Shown here: in pieces, positions 55,219 to 64,000 of the stretch
Numbering within the stretch: position 1 is the first letter of the stretch
How the letters are laid out: every line of letters starts with the position of its first letter
Source: Cherax quadricarinatus
Taxonomy: Eukaryota > Arthropoda > Malacostraca > Decapoda > Parastacidae
Direction of reading: 5' to 3'
DNA: 64,000 nt
Assembly: GCF_038502225.1 (NCBI RefSeq)
Contig: NC_091292.1
Span: forward strand, 48,446,902 to 48,510,901
The notes under the pieces: generated by a model
Told to the model about the DNA's origin: nothing
The model's database searches: none
Seen by the model: only the letters and a program-made list of their open reading frames with translations
Translations under genes and position numbers: made by a program

Positions 55219-56261
55219 CAACACGCCAGCAGTGATGAGTCAGCTGACACTACAACCCTAATAACCAGTAGGTGCCGTAACAACACCCCAAGAAGCACAA
55301 ATCAACACTCCTGAGAGTTATGACAATACCATATGTGACAATAGCTTCCCTACAAATAACACGTATTACGCTCTCCCACCGTTACATGGTATAATCCCAT
55401 AGGCTCTGCTTACACCACATGTGGCACTACCAGCACCTCTAACCACCACTTACCCTACCAACACTACATCTAACACCAGCTGCCCTCTGAACCCCACATC
55501 TGACACCAGCTTGCTCTGTCAACATCGTAAGTGACCCCAGAAGCTGCCTTTATAACTTCATATGTGGCTCCCCCAGCAACACAGCTCCACTGCCAACACC
55601 ACATATGATATCACCAACTACCCTGCCTACACTACATATGTTACCACAAGCAGGCTTGACACCACCTGCTACACTTCCAACACTACATGTATCACCATCA
55701 ATTACCCTGCCCACACTACATGTATCTCCATCAGGGGGGTATCGGCCCCCTTTATTAAGCCCCTTCAGCCCTTTTCAGCCTCTTTCAGCCCTAAAGGGCA
55801 ATGGCGTCTTGCTTGCTTCCACATCAACACTGTAACTGGAAGCAGATGGCCAGCGTGTGTCAGTCATGCCACTCCTTGCAAGAGACCAATGTTGCAACTA
55901 GGGTGAGTTAATGAGAGACAATTAATCTCTTCGCAGGAAAATTTATGAAAACACTGCACCCATTCATTTAAAAGTTATTGCTATTATACACTGATGTCTA
56001 TGCCCAGATAACAAGAAGTCAAGCATCCTGCATTGCTTCCTGTGAGGCAGTTTGGCAAGGAAGGGAAAATTCCTGGAATCAGCATATCCTTTGTGAGCTA
56101 GAGACTCCGAGAGCAGCCGCAGCCGAAGCAGGACAAGGGCCTTGCTAGGGGGAGATTCGTCTGTAAAAACTTGCATTTGTGGTCACAGTTATGCCTATGC
56201 TAACCTTCCCATGGTGTAGAAATATACCTAGTTGGATGATTCTTATTGAAGCTAGCTGACC
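55219..56261. other. Low-complexity and unassigned sequence
   Basis: From 55330 to 55730 a loose repeat of ACACTACATATGTCACC-type words is visible. From 55960 to 56260 the text looks like a moderately repeated genomic element, but I have only one copy here. No gene is supported. Confidence 0.5.
55733..55800 (+). mobile_element. Possible BEL LTR end fragment
   Basis: GGGGGGTATCGGCCCCC followed by repeated CTTCAGCCC resembles the reverse complement of the terminal part of the BEL LTRs (GGGCTGAAGGG repeats then GGGGCTGATACCCCC). Short and diverged. Confidence 0.45.
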
Positions 56262-56370
56262 CAGCGGCTAACGCGATGGTGTGGAGTTTGAGACTCTCTA
56301 ATTGCGGATTTTAACCCCACCCGTGGTATGGTTTGTTTGCAATCATATCATGCGATTTCGTGAGTAATGC
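56262..56370 (+). mobile_element. tRNA-derived SINE head, second family
   Basis: Reads like a tRNA gene with A-box-like TGACCCAGCGGCTAACGCGA and a decayed B box (GGATTTTAACCCC), then CCGTGGTATGGTTTG. The body differs from the SINE at 14118. I do not regard it as a working tRNA gene, since no acceptor-stem pairing or 3' end is evident. Confidence 0.55.
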
Positions 56371-56474
56371 ACTAAAGATTAAGTATTGCATCAAGAGCTC
56401 AGCAGCTAAATGAGCTTCTAAGGTTTTATTCTAGCCAAGTTGGAGTTACAATTACTTAAAAAAATTCCGTCACC

Positions 56475-56479
56475 CAGGT
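56475..56479. repeat. Target-site duplication CAGGT (left)
   Basis: Identical to 57552-57556 on the other side of the solo LTR. Confidence 0.85.
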
Positions 56480-57551
56480 TGTTGGAGATTTTTGGCTTTA
56501 CCTGCTGTGTTTATTATAACTATATAATGAACACTTAGCTGATAAATGACAGCAAATCGTCTACACAGCCGCCCCTGCAGACGAGGTCTAGAAGCTGTCG
56601 AAACCATCACAACATTGGGCTGTCAAGAGATACAATTTGTAAGTATAAATTACCCCTAGGGGGTGTTATGTCAGCATATTTCATTCGATGATGGCTGACG
56701 AAATACCTACTTGTTTGGACTCAAAAGTCCACACCTTACTGCCGATTATAGGTTGATTACAAACTCCTTGTGACTCAAGAATTGCACAATCCCCCGATCT
56801 ACAAGAAATTCGTAACATACCTTGCTCTTTGTAACGTGAGCTATGGTGTTCTCAACACCTTCGACAGGTATCGGTGACTTGATAGAAGCTGAAGTGTCCT
56901 TGGATGTCCACGTCTTCCATTGTCTAGGAAACGCACACTGGTACACTATGTTCCACAAGATTTGTCTTTATTGTTCACAATGTATCACAAGAGAAGCTGA
57001 TCACACTTCTCTTATGTTTATCGTGTTTTGTGAGACACTTTGTCCACACTAACGCACAGATCAGTGTTCTTTGTTGGTTATCCTGGCGTCAGTGTCACTC
57101 GTAGTAGAGTCAAAGTTAATCTCGCGTCACCACACCACCCCAAGCCGTCACTGCCCTAGCACAAAAAAAAAAAAACGCTGACCTAGTACCTTGCATCCTT
57201 GTCACCTCCTCGATGAAGCAAAGCAGAATGTTTGTTTCTTGCTGTCTTAAGCATAGTCAATAATGTACACTATTTTTACTATGGTAATAAAGTGGGAGCA
57301 GGATTTTCCTTAATTGTCCTGCTAAGTAAGAGATGTACTGTCTCTTATAAAAATACACTTTGCAACACCGCTGCAAGGAGCAGAGGTCACTTGACTACGT
57401 GGCATAGCATCTGTGATCAATTACTCACTCTAGCAGTAAACAAGACGCTCGCCCCTTCTGAGGGCTTGGCCACTCAGGGCTGAAAGGGGCTGAAGGGGCT
57501 GAAAGGGCTGAAGGGGGCTGATACCCCCCTCCTGGAGAAAATTTCTCCACA
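56480..57551 (-). mobile_element. BEL/Pao solo LTR, complete
   Basis: 1072 bases beginning TGTTGGAG and ending CTCCACA, so TG..CA ends are present. It is flanked by the 5-bp duplication CAGGT, which is the size expected for BEL/Pao integrase. No internal sequence remains, consistent with LTR-LTR recombination. It defines the true family ends used to judge the other three LTRs. Confidence 0.93.
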
Positions 57552-57556
57552 CAGGT
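57552..57556. repeat. Target-site duplication CAGGT (right)
   Basis: Pairs with 56475-56479. Confidence 0.85.
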
Positions 57557-57598
57557 TATCCTACCCTATAAACAGAAAAAAGTTTCATGACAGGACAA

Positions 57599-57755
<157 letters not shown>

Positions 57756-57756
57756 T

Positions 57757-58258
57757 ATCCACAGACATCATAGTGTTCACAGAGACAAAGCTCAAGCGGG
57801 TGGTAACAGATGCGATCTTTCAGATCGGATATGAGATCCTGAGGGAAGACAGGGGAAAAGAGGAGGAGGAGGAGGAGGAGTTGAATTGCTCATCATAAAA
57901 GCAATGGAGTTTTGAGGAAATGGGAGGACTAACAAGAGGAAAAGCAGATAACTACATAGTAAGAACACTTCAATCCTGGGGTCCAAAAACGATGCTAGCA
58001 ATGATGTACAAACTACCACCGAACAGCAGGCGAAATACAGGAGAACGATGAGACACAACAGAGTGATGGTGGACACACTATCTGAGGTGGCCAGACGGGC
58101 CCACATGGGCAGGGCAAAGTTACTCGTCATAGTGGATTCAACCACAGGAAGACTGGAGAAACCTGGAACCATATAGGACAGGGGAAAAGACGTGGAGGGC
58201 CAAGATGCTGGAGGCATTACTGGAAAACTTCATGCACCAACATGTTTGTGACACAACC
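57757..58258 (+). pseudogene. LINE-A endonuclease region, left part of an interrupted copy
   Basis: A frame opens with DIIVFTETKLKRVVTDAIF (APE endonuclease with the catalytic Glu in TETK) and continues with stops and a frameshift to a segment encoding MGRAKLLVIVDS, where GDFN is expected. It ends at TGTGACACAACC, the target duplication of the I-like insertion. The rest of this element resumes at 63301. Confidence 0.8.
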
Positions 58259-58289
58259 CCTCTTCAAGGGGGGCTCCTTGGCGTGGTGA

Positions 58290-59166
58290 AGAGGCTCATT
58301 TAACTTTTGACAGCCGTGAACTCCCATTCTCTGTTTATGTAGCAGGAGATCGGTTACAAGTTCTGAAGGTGATCCCTACACCGCAACAGTGTAGGAATTG
58401 CTGGCGATTTGGCCACCCAGCAAAATATTGCAGATCTATAGCCGAATGCCCAGTCTGTGGTGCCGATGACCATTCTAATACATCTTGCAGTCGAACTCCC
58501 TCTTGCCTTAATAGTCATGAGGCTCACCCTTCGTACTCTCACCATTGCCAGGTCTACCTAAATGAGCGGGAAATTCGTTGCCTCAAAGAGGCAGAAGGTC
58601 TCCCTTATGCCATGGCAGTTTCTCATCTACGCCTCCAAGGGAAACTGCCCCGTGTTTCTTATTCTCGTGTTTTAAAACGCACCCCCACTTCTGGGGTCCC
58701 ATCTTCTGCAGCCTCCTCTGCGGTTGCCAGTCCCATAGTCACTTCTGTATCTAATTCTTTTGCTGCCCTGGGCTCAGACGTCCCTACTTCAACACCTCAG
58801 TCCGTCCTCACTTCTTCGTGTTCTCCCTCACAAACCACGGTATCGACAAAACCTCGTACGACACCTCCTCCCAATCGTCCCTCTACTTCTCAGAGGTCCA
58901 AAAAATCTCCTTTAACCCCTGCTTCCCTTCATCCACCTCCACATTTTACCTTTCCTGTCTCTGTACCTGGGTCTTCCCCTTTCCCTGTCCCCTGCCAAGT
59001 TTCATCCTCTTCTGCCACCTCCCAGGTTTCTGCCTCTTCTGTCCCCTCCCACACTTCTCCAGTTCCCTCCACTCTTTCGCCTCCCCTACCTTGGTACAGT
59101 CCATTACAGTTCCGATCTTTACTCAAACTCCTCCTCCTTCCTTCTCCAATATTGTGTCTTATATGA
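58290..59166 (+). pseudogene. I-like ORF1 (Gag-like), N-terminally deleted
   Basis: Carries the knuckles CRNCWRFGHPAKYC and CPVCGADDHSNTSC and a third, damaged cluster (CLNSHEAHPSYSHHC, with Ser for Cys). A Ser/Pro/Thr-rich region of about 170 residues follows before a frameshift near 59110. The beginning of the protein is missing because of the deletion at 58295, so this ORF1 cannot be complete. Reading frames after 59166 continue the same low-complexity tail. Confidence 0.85.
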
Positions 59167-59416
59167 CGTCTCTGAACTCCAAAACACTTGAAGTAATCTC
59201 AGAATATATTGCAGAGACCAAACAATCAATTCACACTGATCCACCCTCTGTTCCTTCTCTTTCCTCTTCTCCATCTGCGCAACTCCTTTCTTCACAGCGC
59301 ACTGTTCCTTCTCTGCTTGAACATTTTCCTTTGCCACAGCATGTGGACTTTTCTAACCCCTCTAGTCCATAGGTACCCTTACCTGCAGATTTCAGGTATC
59401 TTTATCGTTGCCAATC

Positions 59417-62400
59417 ATGGCCTATTTACAGTGGAATATACATGGCCTCAGGGGTAATCGGGGTGAGATTCAGATGTTGCTCTCCCAGTTTTCCCCTGTT
59501 GGTGTTTGCTTACAGGAACCAAAATTACACTCTGCTGTTACCTATCCCATCTCAGGCTATAATTTATTGTATTCTTCAGATCCTTTTCCTGATGGGACCT
59601 TTAATGAAAGTGTCCTTCTTCTACGCACTGATATTCCATACCATCAGCTATTTGTTCATACTTCGCTGCATTACACAGCAGCCTGTATCCACTTGCATAG
59701 GTGGTATACGCTCTGTTCTTTGTATCTCTCTCCTTCTCGGGCATTATCTATCCCGGATATTGTCTTTCTTGTTTCGTTATTACTGCCACTACTTCTGTTA
59801 CTTCGCGATTTTAATGCCCATCATTTCCTCTGGGGGGTCTCACTGTGATTCCCGTGGCATTTAGTTAGAGGCTTTTCTTGCTACACGCCCCCTCCATGTT
59901 CTAAATACAGGTGCTCACACCCATTTTGATCCCCATACTCATACTCTCTCTTCCATCGATCTTTCAGTCTGCTCTTCCTCCGCCACATTAGACTTCACCT
60001 GGTGTGTTCTCCCAGATTTACATGACAGTGATCATTTCCCAATCATTCTTACTTCCCCTTCACATTCACCACCTCTTCGTAACCCACACTGGCAGTTTGA
60101 TCAGGAAAATTGGAACCTTTACTCATGACTAACTGTTTTGAGTGGTGTTCCTTCTTCGTCCTCCATTGATAAGCTTTTACACCTCTTCTCATCCTCCGTT
60201 TTAACCGTAGCTTCTCATTTTATACCCCAAACTTTGGGCAGGCATTCTCAGAAATGCGTGCCTTGGTGGTTTCCTGCTTGTGCTCGTGCAGTACGTTTGA
60301 AACGCACTGTGTGGGGCAGGTATCGGTACAATAGAACCACAGAGAGACTACTTGATTTTAAGCAGAAGCTTGCGATCGCTCGCCGTGTCATCCATGACGC
60401 TAAACACACTTGCTGGCGAGATTATGTCTCCACCATCACCTCTGCTTCCTCTATGAGTGCAGTCTGGAAAAAAGTACGAAAACTGAGTGGTAAATATTCT
60501 CCTGGCCCGGCTCCTGTTCTGTGGGTTGCTGGTGTTGATATAGCAAACCCACTGGATGTTGCCAATGAAATTGGCAATCATCTGGTTCGTATTTCTCACG
60601 GGCTCTATCTATGCCCCTCGTTTCTTTCCTCAAAGTCTGCCAGAGAGTTAGCACCCTTGGACTTTTCCTCTCTCAGAGAAGAACAGTATAATGTGCCTTT
60701 TACACTTCAGGAACTGGAGACAACACTCTCAGCTTGCCAATCATCGGCAGCTGGGCCCGACGACATTCATATTCGTATGCTACAACATTTACATCAGTCA
60801 GCCCTTGTAGTCCTATTATGCCTTTTCAATCTTATTTGGTCACAAGGAGTTCTTCCACAGCTGTGAAAATCTGCCATTGTTCTCCCTTTCCACAAACCAG
60901 GCACTACGGGACGTGAAACCTCCCACTATCGTCCCATTGCTCTTACGAGTGCAGTTTGCAAAGTTATGGAACGCCTGGTAAATAGACGTTTAGTGTGGTA
61001 TTTAGAGACACACAACAGTCTCTCCACTCATCAATATGGCTTTTGTAAGGGACGTTCTACCATAGACCCCTTACTGTGCTTGGATACGTATGTTCGTAAT
61101 GCCTTTGCGAATAACCACTCAGTTATTGCCATATTTTTTGACCTGGAGAAGGCATATGACACAACTTGGAGGTATAATATTTTGGCCCAAGCCCACTCCT
61201 TAGGCCTCCGAGGCAATCTTCCATCCTTCCTTAAGAACTTTTTAACTGACAGACATTTCTGTCTTCAGGTTAACAATGTGCTCTCCCCTGACTTTATCCA
61301 AACTGAAGGTGTCCCCTAGGGATGTGTTCTGAGCACAACACTTTTTCTCCTTGCTATAAATGATTTGGCCTCTAGTCTTCTATGTTGATGACTTCGCTAT
61401 TGCCTGTGCAGGCGCTGACTGTCACCTCATTACAGTTTCTCTCCAGCATGCTGTCGACTGTGTTTCCAATTGGTCCACCACACATGGGTTTAAATTTCCA
61501 GTACCAAAACTCACCAAATTACTTTCACTAGGCGCTCCGTCATCTCCGATCATCCTTTGTACCTCTATGGCTCCCGTATCCCTGATCGTGATACTGTCAG
61601 GTTTCTGGGCCTCCTCTTTGACCGTAGGTTATCCTGGAAACCTCACATTACCTCTCTGAAGGCAACTTGTCACAGCCGGCTGAACCTTCTTAAAACCCTT
61701 GCTCATCTTTCATGGGGAGCTGATCGTCGAACTCTCCTTCGCCTACATTCCACCCTCATTTTATCGAAACTTGATTATGGGGACCAGATCTATTCAGCGG
61801 CCTCTCCTGCTACTCTCTCTAGTCTTAACCCCATTCATCACCAAGGATTACGTTGATGCCTTGGTGCTTTTCACTCTTTCCCTGTCGAGAGCCTCTATGC
61901 AGAAGCAAACGTTCCATCCTCATCAGATCGCCGTGATGCCCATTGCCTTCGCTACTATGTATGCTTTCATGATCTCCGCAATCCTTCCATTTATAGAATG
62001 GTCACCGATATTAGTAGACATTCTTTATTTGTTCGCCTCCCCTGTTTGCTCCGTCCCTTCTCTCTCTTCGCCTACATTCGCTCTTGTCTTCTCTTCAATT
62101 ACTACCTTTCTATGTTCATGTAGCATCTCACTTTTCCCTACCCCTCTGGGAAGTTCCAGCTGTTCGAGTCTGTTCTTTCTCACTCCCTTGCTCGAAAGCC
62201 CAACTGTCTACGGTAGCTTCCCGCTCTCTTTTTCTTGACCACTTCCACTCTCATTCTCATGCTATTGCAGTGTACAAAGATGGCTCTAAGTCTTCTGACG
62301 GCGTAGGATTAGCAGCAGTGTTTCTGGACAGCATCGTACGAGGGCATTTACTGTCTTCGGCTAATATTTTTACTGCTGAATTGTATGCCATTCTTGCAGC

Positions 62401-63094
62401 ACTTATCCATATTGCATCTATGCCTGTGTCATCATTTGTAGTTGTCTCAGATTCCCTTAGTGCTTTACAGGCTATACAGAAATTTGATACACCTCACCCC
62501 TTAGTCCTCCATATCCAACTTTGGCTATGCTGCATCTCTACCAAACATAAAGATATTGTTTTTTGTTGGGTCCCTGGTCATGTTGACGTACAGGGCAATG
62601 AACAGGCAGACACTGCTGCGCGGTCAGCAGTACATGACCTACCAGTTTCATATAGAGGTGTTCCTTTTATGGACTATTTTGCTGCAATAGCTACCCTCCT
62701 TCACACCCGTTGGCAACAACGTTGGTCTACTCTGCTCGGTAACAAACTTCAGTCTATTAAACCGAGTATAGGTTACTGGCCGTTTTCTTGTCACCACTGT
62801 CGAGGTTGGGAGACTACTCTCTCCCGTCTTCGCATTGGCCATACTCGTCTTACTCATGGATATCTCATGGAGAGGCACCCTGCTCCTCTCTGTGAGAATT
62901 GTCAGGTTCCATTATCGGTCAGCCACATTCTGTTAGACTGCCCACTTTATCAACGAGCACGCAGAATTTACCTCCGATGTCGTCTTCGCTCCGCTGCTCT
63001 CTCTTTACCTTCCCTTCTCGCTGATGGACCCACCTTTCATCTGGACTCTCTCATTGACTTTTTGACAACAACTGACTTACTTCACAAACTCTGA
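59417..63094 (+). pseudogene. I-like ORF2 (endonuclease-RT-RNase H), frameshifted
   Basis: Starts at MAYLQWNIHGLRGN, the usual APE endonuclease opening, with QEPK (Glu), then LLRDFNAHH where copy 1 has GDFN (Gly to Arg). The linker is at 60138-60720. RT includes ELETTLSACQSSAAGPDDIH, a stop near 60866, HYRPIALTS, FFDLEKAYDTTW, a stop in the PQG motif at 61318 (CCCTAGGG) and YVDD at 61381. A short deletion precedes YVDD. RNase H is open from 62084, with VYKDGSK (Thr to Lys) and WVPGHVDVQGNEQAD. Multiple frameshifts make it inactive. Confidence 0.88.
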
Positions 63095-63288
63095 TGATAC
63101 CTTCAGCCCTTTCTACCTCAATCTCTTGCTACCCTCTGCCCCACACTCTCCCCTGCCCTGCTGTTTTCTGTAACCTACTGATCATCCCTCCCCCATTCTG
63201 CTGCCCAATACCCTCGCTTCCTTCCCTACCCTGCAGTGCTGTATAGCCCTTGTGGCTTAGCACTTCTTTTTTATTATAATAATAATAA

Positions 63289-63300
63289 TGTGACACAACC
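63289..63300. repeat. 12-bp target-site duplication (right)
   Basis: TGTGACACAACC, identical to 58247-58258. Confidence 0.92.
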
Positions 63301-64000
63301 AAAGAGATAGGAGAGGATGAACAAGCAAGGCTGGACCTCGTATTCACCTTGAACAGTTCAGACGTAGGGGAAATTAGACATGAAAGGCCCCAGTGAGCTA
63401 GTGATCACGTGATCCTGAGATGTGAATGCTTAGTAGACAAAAATATGGAGAGTGAAGCAGCACGAGAAGGACTGGAAAACGCAAGCTTCAAAAGAGGGGA
63501 CTACCAAAGCATGAGACAATTCCTGAATAAGGTGCACTGGAAAAGAGAATTAAATGGAAAGACAGTAAATGAAATGATGGAACACGTGACCACAAAGTGG
63601 AGGGAGGCAGAAGAGAAGTTCGTGCCAAGAGGCAAGAGAAACAATGGGAAGGGCAGAATGAACCCCTGGTTTACCCGGAGGCATTTAGACTCCAAAGCGA
63701 AGTGTGCTAGAGTATGAAAATAAAAAAAAGACATAGATGTCAAGAAAACAGGAAGACGAGCAAAAGAACCAGACACGAAATACTTGAATAAAGAGAGATA
63801 TCCGGCGGCAATACGAGAATGACAGCATCAAAAGTCAAATCTGTCCCAAAGATGTTATACAACCACATCAGATGAAAAGCAACAGTAAACCACCAAGTAA
63901 TCATGCTGAAGAAGGAAGGAGAGGGAGCTCAAAAGCGACCAGGAAATATGTAATGAGCTCAGCTTAAGATTTACTGAGGTATTCACAGTGGAGACAGTGA
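63301..64000 (+). pseudogene. LINE-A, right part of the interrupted copy, runs off the window
   Basis: Continues the endonuclease region cut at 58258: a segment encoding QARLDLVFTLNSSDV, then ASDHVILRCE with the SDH motif, then the linker at 63409-63717 (WKRELNGKTVNEMMEHV; NPWFTRRHLDSKAKCARV), homologous to 10313-10600. A stop near 63716 and later frame changes are present. The RT lies beyond the window edge. Confidence 0.82.

Larger units (their letters stand above)
58259..63288 (+). mobile_element. I-like LINE copy 2, exact ends
   Basis: 5030 bases flanked by the 12-bp direct repeat TGTGACACAACC (58247-58258 and 63289-63300). It starts CCTCTTCAAGGGGGGCTCC, then jumps at GAAGAGG|CTCATTTAAC into the middle of ORF1, so an internal 5' deletion is present although the true 5' terminus is kept. 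It ends in (TAA)n. It is highly similar to copy 1 over shared parts. Confidence 0.93.

Noticed and set aside
51855..55314. Proteins of up to 1126 residues with TDTTCS, TLPAAR or HGHYLQ repeats
   Set aside because: All + frames are open because the 18-bp unit lacks stops. Indels move the frame within the array, and there is no signal peptide, unique domain or splice evidence.
55964..56176. 70-residue minus-strand ORF
   Set aside because: Looks like a chance ORF in a moderately repetitive genomic segment; no domain is recognisable.

Overview
This is eukaryotic nuclear DNA from an animal, most likely an arthropod and probably a decapod crustacean. That placement is inference. It rests on the protease-inhibitor (alpha-2-macroglobulin type) exons, whose wording resembles crustacean members, on tRNA-derived SINEs, and on long (TA)n and (CA)n tracts of a kind I associate with decapods. 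There is nothing bacterial here: no operons, CRISPR arrays or phage genes.

The only host gene I can support is a partial alpha-2-macroglobulin-like gene on the + strand. Four exons are visible: 19330-19517, 20667-20905, 26577-26663 (its 5' part missing) and 34346-34503. They encode the N-terminal MG1-MG3 region. Signal-peptide and downstream exons are not seen. The introns are packed with transposable elements, and no further exon is visible in the last 29 kb.

Layout. 1-9271: an inverted stray LTR, then a Ty3/Gypsy element on the minus strand (LTR, pol, gag, long AT-rich leader, primer binding site, LTR). 9271-13804: 5'-truncated CR1-like LINE copies ('LINE-A') and a BEL/Pao LTR. 13805-19199: an I-like (RNase H-bearing) LINE broken by a SINE and a ~1 kb insertion. 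19200-36900: the host exons with, between them, a 62-bp tandem array, an intact restriction-like-endonuclease LINE sitting inside (TA)n, a 152-bp palindrome with a hammerhead-like fold on each strand, a piggyBac relic, a decayed LINE with an esterase-type ORF1, and a 237-bp-arm inverted repeat. 36900-43171: an L1/Tx1-like LINE with both ORFs open, abutting a 50-bp tandem repeat. 43642-51369: a BEL/Pao element with an open 1638-residue Gag-Pol but mismatched LTRs. 51880-55218: an 18-bp minisatellite. 56480-57551: a solo BEL LTR with an exact 5-bp target duplication. 57757-64000: a LINE-A element interrupted by a second I-like element with an exact 12-bp target duplication.

The elements do not form a pathway. 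They form a nested record of insertions. The observations I rate highest are the (TA)n-embedded retrotransposon, the paired hammerhead-like folds with differing but compensated stems, the repeat-remodelled splice sites of the host gene, and the mosaic BEL element.
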